64,000 nt of DNA from the NCBI GenBank assembly GCA_934373635.1, contig CAKROZ010000001.1:62001-126000 (forward strand), in the 5' to 3' direction. Made by a program: the position numbers and the translations under genes. Positions 1-11,454 of this stretch are shown here, in pieces. Below the pieces are notes generated by a model, which worked only from the letters and a program-made list of their open reading frames with translations, made no database searches and was not told where the DNA came from. The stretch is from an uncultured Eubacteriales bacterium (GTDB lineage Bacteria > Bacillota > Clostridia > Oscillospirales > CAG-272). The first letter of the stretch is position 1; each line of letters begins with the position of its first letter.

Positions 1-1
1 G

Positions 2-592
2 GATTGTGAGCAACTTATTTTGAATGAATACGAAAATGGATTTTATATTGGGAATCAGTACTCCCCATACATATATCTTCTTGAGCTACGAGATACCAAG
101 GTGAAAAATATGACCATTGCCGAAGGAACTCGAATTGTTAGTGAGAGTGCTTTTTCAAACTGTAATCAGCTTGAAGAAGTCACTATTCCTAATAGTGTCA
201 AGCAGATAAATTCGCGTATTTTCGATGCTTGTCCCAAGCTAAAAGTATGGAAAGTAAAGGGAATTTATTATCTCAATTCCGGTTCTCAGGAAAAAGCAGT
301 CGCCGTATTTCCATATGACTATAGCGAAAAAACAAGCAAAAAAATGGTTGTGGCAGATGGGACAAAAGTATTGGCAGAGTGTTCTTTTATGAACTTAGAT
401 ATAAAATCAATCGTTTTGCCGAGCAGTATCAGTACAATTGGTATTGGTGCTTTTGCACATTGCAACGATTTGAAGGAGATTATATTCCGCGGGACGAAAT
501 CTCAATGGGAGAACATTAGCAAGGGGGCACTATGGGATAAGGAAATGAACAATTATGTGATTCGATGCACGGATGGAGATATCCAACGGTAA
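2..592 (+). CDS. BspA-like leucine-rich-repeat protein, C-terminal part (cut by window edge)
   Basis: The reading frame is open to the left edge. A TTG at 20 could start translation but has no ribosome binding site, so the gene probably begins upstream. The visible ~190 residues carry LRR_5 (BspA-type) repeats, for example VSESAFSNCNQLEEVTIPNS and IGIGAFAHCNDLKEIIFRG. Proteins of this family are usually secreted or surface-bound, but no signal or anchor is visible in this fragment. Base composition is clearly more AT-rich than the genes that follow, which suggests a separate history. It belongs to the same broad repeat family as the giant lipoprotein at 49170-56687. A good terminator follows at 656-688. 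Confidence 0.8.
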   Translation, partial: DCEQLILNEYENGFYIGNQYSPYIYLLELRDTKVKNMTIAEGTRIVSESAFSNCNQLEEVTIPNSVKQINSRIFDACPKLKVWKVKGIYYLNSGSQEKAVAVFPYDYSEKTSKKMVVADGTKVLAECSFMNLDIKSIVLPSSISTIGIGAFAHCNDLKEIIFRGTKSQWENISKGALWDKEMNNYVIRCTDGDIQR

Positions 593-655
593 GATTTTAT
601 AGAAACACTTTCGCTAAAATGCATGTCGCATAAAGCATTTTTCTGTGTCGCAAAG

Positions 656-688
656 AAGCCGGGAATTTTTGATCTTCCCGGCTTTTTT
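656..688 (+). terminator. Rho-independent terminator after the LRR gene
   Basis: Arms AAGCCGGGAA and TTCCCGGCTT (656-665 and 675-684) form a 10-bp stem with a 9-nt loop, followed by a T run on the plus strand. It sits between the LRR gene and the convergent glycosyltransferase. Confidence 0.8.
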
Positions 689-735
689 GCATGGTTATTC
701 GGATTGGCTTGTTAAAAGAACTACGTGTAAAAACA

Positions 736-2007
736 TCACTTCTTCACCTTCGTGCGGCACACCTCTTCGGCCGAGGCGACGCCGTTGTGTTTGACGGGCA
801 CCCATTCCGCCTTTTTGAGGATGGCGGCAATACACACAGGGACGTAGGAGAGCATAAAAAGCGGGAAGGTGAGGATCCCTTTGAGCTTTTTTCGCGTCGG
901 CGCATGGATCTTATCCCATTCCGACAGGGTCGCCACAAGTCCGAAGAAGAGCACGAAGAGGTAGCACGCGGCGACGAGGATCCCTGTTTGTAACAGGGTC
1001 AAAAGGAAATCGCCCGTGATCGCGCCGAGGATCAGACAGACGGTATTCGCCGCGACGGCGAGCATTGAGAGAAAGTAGGCGGGCGCCATGCTCATCGAGA
1101 AATCGTAGCAGGTCAGAAATTTCTTCGAGAAGATTCCGCGGAAAAGGCGCATCCCGTACCGACGGAATACCTGTACACCGCCCTGAACCCAACGTATGCG
1201 CTGACGGATGGAATCTTTCAGCGTTACGGGCTGTTCGTCAAAGAATTCCGCCGTCGGGCAGTACCCGATGATCTCTCCCTTCAGGGCGAGGTGCGCCGAA
1301 AGCTCGGCATCTTCGGTCAGAAGATGGAAGGGGAAGCCTCCGCACTCTTCCTTGATCTCACGGGAGAACAGATACCCCGTCCCGCCGACAAAGCAGCAGG
1401 AGCCGAGCTTATGGCGCGCCCCGTTCAGGTAACGGGAGTCCCGCAGATACCAAAGTCCGCTGCCCGCGCTGAGCCAGCTTTCTCCGTAATTCTGCGTGTT
1501 GCGGTAGGAGGTTACGAGGCGGTAGCCGTCCGAGTAGGTCTTGTTGATCTCGGTAAGAAAGTCGGGCGTCACGAGATTGTCCGCGTCGAAAATGAGATAG
1601 GCATCGTAGCGATCGGCGCCGTAGTCGCGGTCGATCGAGGAGAGAAGGAAGTCGAGGACGTAACCCTTTCCGCGCTCCTTCTTGTTTTCGCGCTCGTAAA
1701 CGATGGCGCCGTGCGCCGCGGCGACGCGGGCGGTATCGTCGGTGCAGTTGTCCGCGCCGACAAAGATGTCGTAGAGCTCCCGCGGGTAGTGCTGTGCCTT
1801 CAGACTGTCGACGAGGTTCGCGATGACCCCCTCCTCGTTGCGCGCCGCGATCAGCACGGCGAAGCGGTGCGGGACGGGCTCGCCCTTGTGCGGCGGGTCC
1901 TTTTTGAAGAGAGCGACAAAGATATATAGGAATTGATTGAAATAGCAAAGCGCAAACAACCCCGCGATCGCGAGATTCAGAATCAGAAGGAGGGTGTAAA
2001 TCGGCAT
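736..2007 (-). CDS. Membrane-bound GT2-family glycosyltransferase
   Basis: 423 residues. An N-terminal membrane segment (about 5-30) is followed by a GT-A domain and at least two C-terminal membrane segments (about 310-400). Processive GT2 hallmarks are visible: the start of the sugar-nucleotide fold (AARNEEGVI), the metal-binding FDADN, TED in LLTEDAELSAH, and the QRIRWVQGG acceptor/product motif. Such enzymes use nucleotide sugars to build or decorate surface polysaccharide at the cytoplasmic membrane. The substrate cannot be read from sequence. It stands alone, convergent with the upstream LRR gene. ATG at 2007 is the only start that keeps the first membrane helix. Confidence 0.85.
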   Translation of the reverse strand: MPIYTLLLILNLAIAGLFALCYFNQFLYIFVALFKKDPPHKGEPVPHRFAVLIAARNEEGVIANLVDSLKAQHYPRELYDIFVGADNCTDDTARVAAAHGAIVYERENKKERGKGYVLDFLLSSIDRDYGADRYDAYLIFDADNLVTPDFLTEINKTYSDGYRLVTSYRNTQNYGESWLSAGSGLWYLRDSRYLNGARHKLGSCCFVGGTGYLFSREIKEECGGFPFHLLTEDAELSAHLALKGEIIGYCPTAEFFDEQPVTLKDSIRQRIRWVQGGVQVFRRYGMRLFRGIFSKKFLTCYDFSMSMAPAYFLSMLAVAANTVCLILGAITGDFLLTLLQTGILVAACYLFVLFFGLVATLSEWDKIHAPTRKKLKGILTFPLFMLSYVPVCIAAILKKAEWVPVKHNGVASAEEVCRTKVKK

Positions 2008-2179
2008 GGAAAAAATCCTCTTTGAAAAGGTATTTCCTCTATTGTAGCAGAAAAGACGTCAAAAGGGAAGCGAAAATCTGTAAATTTATAATTTTTCATT
2101 TTTGAATTCCCGAAGAAGCCGCATTTTTCCCGCTTTTCGCCAATCAAAACGCGTTTTGCAGGGTTTCAAACAAAACCAG

Positions 2180-2242
2180 AGTTTTCGCAAATTCCGAAAA
2201 AGTTTTCGCAAATTTTGAAGGAGTTTTCGAAAATTTATAAGG
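2180..2242. repeat. Three imperfect 21-bp tandem repeats
   Basis: Units begin AGTTTTCG at 2180, 2201 and 2222. The first two are nearly identical and the third is degenerate. The 21-bp period is two helical turns, so the units face the same side of DNA. No function is evident. Confidence 0.7.
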
Positions 2243-2352
2243 CAAAAACAAAATTTTTGAAAAAACCTTCGCGTTTTTCAAAAATTTCGCAAAAAAATTC
2301 AAAACAAATTTGTAAAAACCGAGTTTCCCCCGATAGACGGACAAAAATCCCC

Positions 2353-2381
2353 TTGACAGCACTCGGCGGACATGGTATAAT
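2353..2381 (+). promoter_or_regulatory. Consensus sigma-A promoter of mntP
   Basis: TTGACA (2353-2358), a 17-bp spacer and TATAAT (2376-2381). The leader of about 70 nt is GC-rich and can fold, but does not match the yybP-ykoY manganese riboswitch pattern I would expect for mntP. Confidence 0.85.
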
Positions 2382-2461
2382 GTCTTTCGTTACCCCTCCG
2401 ACGGGCGGCTCGCCGCGGGACTCCGCGCGAGAGAACGTAGTCCGCGGAAGAAGGAATGTTT

Positions 2462-3034
2462 ATGGGAATCGCGGAATTGATTCTGCTTGCCGTCGCGCTG
2501 TCGATGGATGCTTTCGCCGTCTCTGTGTGCAAGGGACTCGCAACGGAGAAGGCGGCATGGCGGCATATGGCGATTGTCGGCGCGTGGTTCGGCGGCTTTC
2601 AGGCGCTCATGCCACTTCTCGGCTATCTTCTCGGCTCGGCGTTCGCGCAATACATCACCGCATTCGACCATTGGGTCGCGTTCGCTCTGTTGGTTCTGAT
2701 TGGCGGAAACATGATCCGTGAGGCGCTTTCAAAAGAGGAAGAGGAGACGAGCTCGTCTCTTTCGTTCGGCGTCATGCTGACGATGGCGGTCGCGACGAGC
2801 ATCGACGCCCTCGCGGTCGGGATCGCCATGGCGATGGAGCCCCCCGTCATTCATATCCTCTTCGCGGTGCTCCTGATCGGTTGCGTCACCTTCCTCCTTT
2901 CCGCGATCGGCTTCAAGGTCGGGAACCTCTTCGGCGCGAAGTATAAGTCCAAGGCGGAATTCGCCGGCGGCATCATCCTGATTCTGCTCGGAACGAAGAT
3001 TCTTCTCGAGCATCTCGGCGTGATCTCCTACTGA
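2462..3034 (+). CDS. mntP: MntP-family manganese efflux pump
   Basis: 190 residues with six predicted membrane helices in two homologous halves, the layout of the DUF204/MntP family. The family's acidic membrane motifs are present: ALSMDAFAVS near the N-terminus and ATSIDALAVG after the midpoint, each with an intramembrane aspartate. Family members export Mn(II) from the cytoplasm. An ATG also lies at 2456, but the AAGGA site (2450-2454) would touch it, so the ATG at 2462 with 7-nt spacing is preferred. Transcription should start from the consensus promoter just upstream, and the gene ends before a two-way hairpin at 3067-3096. It appears monocistronic. Confidence 0.9.
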   Translation: MGIAELILLAVALSMDAFAVSVCKGLATEKAAWRHMAIVGAWFGGFQALMPLLGYLLGSAFAQYITAFDHWVAFALLVLIGGNMIREALSKEEEETSSSLSFGVMLTMAVATSIDALAVGIAMAMEPPVIHILFAVLLIGCVTFLLSAIGFKVGNLFGAKYKSKAEFAGGIILILLGTKILLEHLGVISY

Positions 3035-3066
3035 TCTTCCGGATTTTGTAAAGAATAGTATGAAAA

Positions 3067-3096
3067 AAGCGAACCGTATCTTCGGCTCGCTTTTAT
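3067..3096. terminator. Shared terminator between mntP and the VTT gene
   Basis: Stem AAGCGAACCG/CGGCTCGCTT with one mismatch and a 6-nt loop, flanked by A and T runs, so it can work on both strands. It overlaps the stop codon of the minus-strand VTT gene. Confidence 0.7.
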
Positions 3097-3905
3097 TTTT
3101 CTTCATCATAGGGAATGTCACGGTCTTCGTTTTTTGCCTCCGGAGACAAAATATCCGCGCGCTCTCCGTCCTCCGAGCCCGTGCTTTCTCGGACATCCTC
3201 TGCTTTTTCAACCGTCTCGGAAGGCTCGTTTTCACGCTGCGTTTTGTCCTTTTCTTTGATCTTTTTACGATAGAGAAGGACGGTGACGATCAAGATCGCG
3301 GTGTCAAGCGCGAAGAAGATCAGGGAGATCGGGGACAGGCGGGAGACGGTCGTCCCGAGGACGGTGTAGCTTAAGAGCGTGGAGAACATTCCGAGCAGAC
3401 TCGCCGCGAGGAAGGGAAGGTAGGGCATCCCGAGATTGCCGAAAAGAAGCCCGAGCACCTCGCTCTGCACCCCCACGGTGCGGAGCACGAAGCAGAGAGG
3501 GAAGAGTCCCATCTTGCCGTCGGTGTAGTATTTGCTCAGTTTCTTATTTGCGCGGAGCTTTGCGAGGATGTCCTCCCGCTTCGCGACCCTGCCCGCAAGA
3601 TAGGGGATGGTCACGCAGATCACGGTCCCCGCGAGATTGATGAAGAGCGCGGGCACGAAATCGAAGAGCAGCCCCGTCACCGTGGTCAACACGCTGTAAA
3701 GCAAGATCGCCGATACCCCTTTCAGGGCGAACAGACCGAGAAGGATCAGCACGGTCAGCGTCTCGTGGGCGTGAATGAAGGCAAGGATCTCCTCCACCTC
3801 GGGCGCGCCCGAGGTCAGAATATAGACCACGCCGCCGAGCATCAAAAGGAGCATCAGCGCGGTGGGAAGGTATTTGAGAAGCAGTTTTTTGTTGGATAGC
3901 TTCAT
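3093..3905 (-). CDS. TVP38/TMEM64 (VTT-domain) membrane protein
   Basis: 270 residues. An N-terminal membrane helix (about 12-32) and several more helices to about 215 enclose the VTT/DedA-like core, with the re-entrant-type segments LYSVLTTVTGLLFD and LVFGNLGMPYLPF-like glycine-rich turns. A highly charged cytoplasmic tail fills residues 220-270. The VTT superfamily includes lipid scramblases and flippases, but the substrate of TVP38-type bacterial members is not settled. A reasonable promoter (3953-3981) lies upstream, and the gene ends in the shared hairpin with mntP. No operon partner is present. Confidence 0.8.
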   Translation of the reverse strand: MKLSNKKLLLKYLPTALMLLLMLGGVVYILTSGAPEVEEILAFIHAHETLTVLILLGLFALKGVSAILLYSVLTTVTGLLFDFVPALFINLAGTVICVTIPYLAGRVAKREDILAKLRANKKLSKYYTDGKMGLFPLCFVLRTVGVQSEVLGLLFGNLGMPYLPFLAASLLGMFSTLLSYTVLGTTVSRLSPISLIFFALDTAILIVTVLLYRKKIKEKDKTQRENEPSETVEKAEDVRESTGSEDGERADILSPEAKNEDRDIPYDEEK

Positions 3906-3952
3906 GGCGGCTCCTTTCGTTTTTTCGTCGTTTTCACATCGGAATCGTACTT

Positions 3953-3981
3953 ATTTTACACCAAGACGGAGAAAGATACAA
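3953..3981 (-). promoter_or_regulatory. Promoter for the VTT gene
   Basis: On the minus strand, TTGTAT (3981-3976), a 17-bp spacer and TAAAAT (3958-3953). Confidence 0.6.
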
Positions 3982-4022
3982 GATATTTTTTTCGAAAATG
4001 AAGCGTTTTTTCGCTTTCCCCC

Positions 4023-4051
4023 TTGTATTTCCTTTCGAAATCATGTATAAT
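4023..4051 (+). promoter_or_regulatory. Promoter for the tail-anchored protein gene
   Basis: TTGTAT (4023-4028), 17-bp spacer, TATAAT (4046-4051). The ~100-nt leader is GC-rich with several self-complementary C- and G-blocks. No known riboswitch was recognised. Confidence 0.75.
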
Positions 4052-4152
4052 GATAGAAAACGGGTAGCAAGCCCCTCGCCCGACGGCAGAGGTTCGGGCG
4101 GAGCGCGGGCGTTTCGCTCCCGGGGAAGAAAACAGTAAGGAACGGCGTCAAC

Positions 4153-4584
4153 ATGTCAAGAAAGCTGAATGAACAGTTTTTCAAGGAATATCTCCTCCTT
4201 GAAAAGGAATGTCGCAAAAAATTCGATGTCGAGCTCGGCGGGATCCGCAAATACATTGACCGCTTCGACAGCTTTCAGTTTCTGCCCGAGAGGGATGAGG
4301 TGGAGACCTCGCTTTGTCGGTACAGCGAGCTGTACTACAAATTCGCGAACCATCCCGATGCCTTGCAGAAGAACGACGACCTGACCTCCGCCGATGTCAA
4401 ATGGGTACGTGACTTTACCACCCGCGTGCGCACGCAGACCGACCCGATCTCTCTTTACTTAAAGAAGGCGGAGCGCTATTTCCGCCGTCGGAGGTTCAAG
4501 AAGATTCTTATCATCTCCGTCGTCGTGCTGGTCGCCCTCGCCGCTGCGATTGCCGCCGTTTACTTCACGCAATTCTATCGATAA
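4153..4584 (+). CDS. Small protein of unknown function with a C-terminal membrane anchor
   Basis: 143 residues. Residues 1-110 are soluble, helical and charged. A basic cluster (RRRRFKK, about 113-119) precedes one hydrophobic helix (IISVVVLVALAAAIAAVYF) that ends four residues from the C-terminus, so it looks tail-anchored with its body in the cytoplasm. I do not recognise the family. It has its own promoter and a strong terminator overlapping its stop, so it is a single-gene unit. TAAGGA about 10 nt upstream supports the ATG at 4153. Confidence 0.75.
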   Translation: MSRKLNEQFFKEYLLLEKECRKKFDVELGGIRKYIDRFDSFQFLPERDEVETSLCRYSELYYKFANHPDALQKNDDLTSADVKWVRDFTTRVRTQTDPISLYLKKAERYFRRRRFKKILIISVVVLVALAAAIAAVYFTQFYR

Positions 4585-4623
4585 AACGATCCCTGTCATA
4601 ATCGTTGGCAGGGATCGTTTTAT
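4583..4623 (+). terminator. Strong terminator after the tail-anchored protein gene
   Basis: A 13-bp perfect stem (4583-4595 with 4609-4621) ending in TTTT. It overlaps the stop codon and is symmetrical enough to work both ways. Confidence 0.85.
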
Positions 4624-4731
4624 CTTCACCTTCGTGAAAAGCGAAGCGGATACAGGAAATTTCGAAATCAAAGCTTGCAAAAGAAGGGGCTTTCGGCATT
4701 TTCGCTTTTTTAGTTCGCAGAACACTGAATA

Positions 4732-5631
4732 TTAGAGAAAGGATAGCATCCCGCCGAGCATCGCCGCGGCAAAGGAGAGAGACGTGGCGAAGAAAAGAAT
4801 TTCCGACGGGGAGAACCCCCGCGCCGCGAGGCGGTGGTGCAGGTGTGTCCGATCGGCGAGAAAGGGACTCTTCCCACGAAGGATCCGACCGACCGCGGTG
4901 ACGGCGAGATCGGAGAGGGGCAGGGCGAGAAAGAGCAGGCGCGAGAGGGGAAAGACCTCCCCCGTGAGGGTGAAACGCGCGAGGGCAAAGCCGAGAAACT
5001 GCGACCCCGCATCCCCCATAAAGAGCCTCGCCGGCGCACGGTTGAAGGGAAGAAATCCGAGCAGGGCGAAAAAGAGGAACAAGGGCAAAAGCACCGTGTC
5101 TTTTCCGTCGGAGAAGAAAAGAAGGGACAGCCCGAGAAGAGAGGGGAGCACACACCCTGCCGCGAGCCCGTCCGCTCCGTCGGTGAAATTCACCGCGTTG
5201 ATCGCCGCGACCGTATAAAATAGGAAGAGAAGAAAGGAGATCGCCCGCGGAAGAGGTAGGGTATACGAGAAAAAAGAGATCGCCCGCGGTACTCCGCACG
5301 CGAGCAGCGCACCCCCTGCCGCAAGGCATTGGAAGAGGAGCTTTGTCCTCGCGGAGAGCGTGCGCGTGTCGTCGAGGAAGCCCGAGAAGAGGAGCAAAAG
5401 CCCGAAGGCGAGCAGGGAAAACGTCTCCTCGCGGGCAGGAAGAAAGAGCAGGGAGCAGAGAAAAAAGGAAGAAAAAAACGCCATGCCCCCGAGCCTCGGG
5501 GTCGGACGCGCGTGCAGCTTTCGCACCCCGTCCGGCAGATCCACCGCGCCGAGCACGGGAGAGAGCCGCATAAAAAGCGGGCAAAGAAGAAAGGAGAGAA
5601 AAAAGCAAAAAACCGAGAGAAAAAGCTCCAT
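4732..5631 (-). CDS. Undecaprenyl-phosphate GlcNAc-1-phosphate transferase (WecA/TagO/MraY superfamily)
   Basis: 299 residues, very hydrophobic with about ten helices. All landmark motifs of polyprenyl-phosphate sugar-1-phosphate transferases are present in order: KLHARPTPRLGG (about 38-49), the catalytic GFLDD (about 84-88), NAVNFTDGADGLAAG (about 144-158), LFMGDAGS (about 203-210) and DRTHLHHRL (about 264-272). The His-x-His-His motif places it with WecA/TagO rather than MraY. These enzymes start teichoic acid or surface glycan synthesis by charging undecaprenyl phosphate at the inner face of the membrane. The frame stays open upstream and downstream in a longer reading, but ATG 5631 starts at the conserved first helix. 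Confidence 0.9.
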   Translation of the reverse strand: MELFLSVFCFFLSFLLCPLFMRLSPVLGAVDLPDGVRKLHARPTPRLGGMAFFSSFFLCSLLFLPAREETFSLLAFGLLLLFSGFLDDTRTLSARTKLLFQCLAAGGALLACGVPRAISFFSYTLPLPRAISFLLFLFYTVAAINAVNFTDGADGLAAGCVLPSLLGLSLLFFSDGKDTVLLPLFLFFALLGFLPFNRAPARLFMGDAGSQFLGFALARFTLTGEVFPLSRLLFLALPLSDLAVTAVGRILRGKSPFLADRTHLHHRLAARGFSPSEILFFATSLSFAAAMLGGMLSFL

Positions 5632-5847
5632 AAGGTTGCACCTTTACCGAAAATGTAAATATGTAGTCACAAAATAAGCGGATTTTCTTCCCGCCTCTCT
5701 CTATTTTTCCCGATCTTTCCGTTTTTAACCGCCATAAGAAGTTTTCATGTTTTGCTTTTTTTCGGAACGCTTTCTCTTCCTTTGCGGAAAAACGGCTTCC
5801 CCGCCCGCCGTCCGAGCACCGAAAAGCAAAAAAATCCACGAAAACCC

Positions 5848-5876
5848 TTTACTTTTGCGAAAATATATGGTATAAT
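5848..5876 (+). promoter_or_regulatory. Promoter for pyruvate:ferredoxin oxidoreductase
   Basis: TTTACT (5848-5853), 17-bp spacer, TATAAT (5871-5876). The rest of the 315-bp gap between the divergent transferase and this gene shows nothing else recognisable. Confidence 0.7.
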
Positions 5877-5946
5877 GTTAGAAGACTTCGGACAAGTCGT
5901 TTTTTCTGCGTCAATTAAATTATTTTTATACGGAGGAACATTCCTT

Positions 5947-9609
<3,663 letters not shown>

Positions 9610-9625
9610 TCTTCCCCATAAAACA

Positions 9626-9662
9626 CCCCCGCGGCGCATTCTGCGCCGCGGGGGCAGTTTTT
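9626..9662 (+). terminator. Terminator of nifJ
   Basis: A 13-bp perfect GC-rich stem (9626-9638 with 9642-9654), tight 3-nt loop, then a T-rich tail. Confidence 0.9.
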
Positions 9663-9728
9663 TCTGTTTGTTTTTCGAATCCGAGAGTGCATTTTTGCCC
9701 GGGATCAAAGTACAATTCTATCGAGTGA

Positions 9729-9778
9729 AAAAACGCCCGAAACGGCTGAAAGGTTCAGTGCCGTTCGGGCGTTTTTTC
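9729..9778. terminator. Bidirectional terminator overlapping the 3' end of the XRE gene
   Basis: An imperfect 13-bp stem (about 9733-9746 with 9760-9772) flanked by an A run on the left and a T run on the right. The XRE stop codon (9755-9757) lies in its loop. Confidence 0.8.
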
Positions 9779-10066
9779 TTTTGTGTCGGAGGTGTCTTCC
9801 GCGTAGCGGGCGATCAAAGACTTGATCTCGGAGAGCAGGAGCTTGTCTTTGGCGGAGAATTCTTCGTAAGCGCCGAGCGAGAGAAGATAGCGCGGATCGA
9901 GATGCAGAATCTGACAGATCCTGCGGAGCTGTGTCAGGCTCGGCTCTTGCAGATCCCGCTCGATTTTGGAATAATTCGACTGATTCATCGGGATGAGTGC
10001 CGCGACCTCCGTCTGCGAAAGGTCGGCATCCTCGCGCGCGTTTCTGATTTTTTCTCCGATCTTCAT
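9755..10066 (-). CDS. XRE-family transcriptional regulator
   Basis: 103 residues. Residues 1-60 form a Cro/C1-type helix-turn-helix: the recognition region is DLSQTEVAALIPMNQSNYSK, followed by IERDLQEPSLTQLRRICQIL. The rest is a short charged tail with no sensor domain. It is divergent from the AT-rich gene at 10217, with 150 bp between the two starts, so it may control that gene or itself. No clear operator was identified. AAGG occurs upstream of ATG 10066. Confidence 0.85.
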   Translation of the reverse strand: MKIGEKIRNAREDADLSQTEVAALIPMNQSNYSKIERDLQEPSLTQLRRICQILHLDPRYLLSLGAYEEFSAKDKLLLSEIKSLIARYAEDTSDTKEKTPERH

Positions 10067-10135
10067 AACAATTCCGCCTTTCCTTCATTCCATATACTAA
10101 CTTTCTACTAATTATAACATTTTTACCTAAAAGTA

Positions 10136-10164
10136 TTGACAAATAGATAAAAATAACTTATAAT
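10136..10164 (+). promoter_or_regulatory. Consensus promoter of the AT-rich orphan gene pair
   Basis: TTGACA (10136-10141), 17-bp spacer, TATAAT (10159-10164). A minus-strand TATAAT (10116-10111) lies nearby and may serve the XRE gene. Confidence 0.8.
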
Positions 10165-10216
10165 TTATAATGTAGTTAAAAATAAACTATATCAAGAAAA
10201 GGAGCAGGCAGAAATT

Positions 10217-10963
10217 ATGAGTGCAGCATTGGAAATTGGAACTTTATATCCCGGGAGTGTGGAACTAAAATTTTCTGAAGGTGGAGGATCTTATGAAGGA
10301 TGGACGCATAAACCGAATGCATTTGACGGTGTTGGTGTAAAACATGAAGTTTATAATGCTTCTGATAAGAGAATGAAGTATATTACTTTTGTGTATATTG
10401 CGTACAATTCGGTTGGGGATGTGGTTTCCTGCAAAGTGAGCGGAAAGGTTGAAGCTCGCGGCAGATTGACTGGTCCGGTGGAACCGTATGAAAAGACAGA
10501 AGTAAGATGGGAAGCACTTTGGTATAACCCGACAATTGATAAAGTAGAACTAAAAGAAGTTATCATTCAATATATGGATGATACAGAAGAGACGATCAAA
10601 GGTGAGGACATCGTGAACATTAACAATCACGAGAGTGTATATTATCAAAAATGCGGAAAACAAGAACAGGCGGATGCCAAAAAAGAAAGATTAAAGTTTT
10701 GCTATTTGTCTTTTATGGTATTCTGGTGCTTATCGGAAACTAAAGTCGACAAGACGGCAAAATTTCACGCAAATCAAGGACTCCTGTTATTTATATTAGA
10801 AGTCGTAGGAGTTTTAATTGGAGGAATTCCAAAGGTCGGAAACCTTCTTAGTTTCATTCTTATAGTTTTTGCAATTGTTTTCTCAATCAAGGGGCGTGTC
10901 GATATAGGTAAAAATAAGCAAAGCAGAATTCCGTTGATTGGTAGAATTAACATTTTGAAGTAA
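10217..10963 (+). CDS. Orphan membrane protein with a C-terminal DUF4870-like segment
   Basis: 248 residues. The N-terminal ~145 residues look like an all-beta domain (alternating hydrophobic strands, YITFVYIAYNSVGDVVS). After a charged linker come two close membrane helices, introduced by KFHANQGLLLFI. That resembles the xFHAxQAL start of DUF4870/Tic20-like membrane proteins, so the C-terminus may be a shortened member of that group. No enzymatic motif is visible. Codon use is clearly AT-richer than the flanking PFOR and U32 genes, suggesting acquisition. AAAGGAGCAGG upstream supports ATG 10217. Confidence 0.7.
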   Translation: MSAALEIGTLYPGSVELKFSEGGGSYEGWTHKPNAFDGVGVKHEVYNASDKRMKYITFVYIAYNSVGDVVSCKVSGKVEARGRLTGPVEPYEKTEVRWEALWYNPTIDKVELKEVIIQYMDDTEETIKGEDIVNINNHESVYYQKCGKQEQADAKKERLKFCYLSFMVFWCLSETKVDKTAKFHANQGLLLFILEVVGVLIGGIPKVGNLLSFILIVFAIVFSIKGRVDIGKNKQSRIPLIGRINILK

Positions 10964-11038
10964 TCATAGGTCATGATTAAAAATATAACTTTCCGCAATT
11001 AGAAGAGATGTATTGATAATTATTTTGGAGGGTGAAAT

Positions 11039-11257
11039 ATGGCAAACGAAATGACTACTTTTTACTTGATCAATCGTCATGGAACGAATGTTGCGATTGA
11101 GTTGCTCCATCGTGTCAATAACAAATGTGCCGCTAAGAAAGCGATGATGGCGGCTTATGGATTAAGTGAAAGCGATGTGAAACTTGAATCAGGTGGAAAT
11201 CCGGTTTGGGCAAGAACAAACGCTTGTTCTACTTTCGACGGCAGAGACGCACATTAG
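11039..11257 (+). CDS. Small hypothetical protein
   Basis: 72 residues, no membrane segment, no family recognised. The sequence mixes polar residues with a central AAKKAMMAAYGL helix. TTTTGGAGGGTG about 7 nt upstream is a very good ribosome binding site. It lies 75 bp after the DUF4870-like gene in the same AT-rich patch and probably shares its transcript, which ends at the hairpin 11298-11329. Confidence 0.6.
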   Translation: MANEMTTFYLINRHGTNVAIELLHRVNNKCAAKKAMMAAYGLSESDVKLESGGNPVWARTNACSTFDGRDAH

Positions 11258-11297
11258 ATTGGTAATATCCGATGTGAATTTATTGTTCTTATAAGTA

Positions 11298-11329
11298 TAA
11301 AGGGAGGCGACTGATGTCGGCTTCCTTTA
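11298..11329 (+). terminator. Terminator-like hairpin after the AT-rich pair
   Basis: TAAAGG...CCTTTA outer arms and CGAC/GTCG inner arms around a TGAT loop (11298-11329), with one mismatch. The following T content is modest. Confidence 0.55.
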
Positions 11330-11454
11330 TCTTTGCGCTTGCTCCTCCGAAAATCTGGCATATTGCGTCCGAAAATACAAAACCCCTCTTTCTTTTTTGC
11401 TTTCGGTATGATATAATAGAGGAAAATGTATATTTCGCGTCGAAAGGAGACTTT

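Larger units (their letters stand above)
2008..2455. other. 448-bp divergent intergenic region, AT-rich with short tandem repeat
   Basis: This lies between the divergent glycosyltransferase and mntP. It holds an AT-rich stretch with three 21-bp tandem units (2180-2242), a consensus promoter for mntP (2353-2381) and a GC-rich leader with an imperfect hairpin (CCGCGGGACT at 2413-2422 against AGTCCGCGG at 2439-2447). I see no convincing gene. The 72-residue minus-strand reading across the repeats is compositionally biased and lacks a ribosome binding site. Confidence 0.6.

Noticed and set aside
2144..2362. 72-codon minus frame with FAKT-like heptads
   Set aside because: The heptads come from the 21-bp tandem DNA repeat; no ribosome binding site, and it overlaps the mntP promoter.
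2382..2461. Possible yybP-ykoY manganese riboswitch before mntP
   Set aside because: The family would predict one, but the ~75-nt leader does not show the conserved internal-loop sequences.
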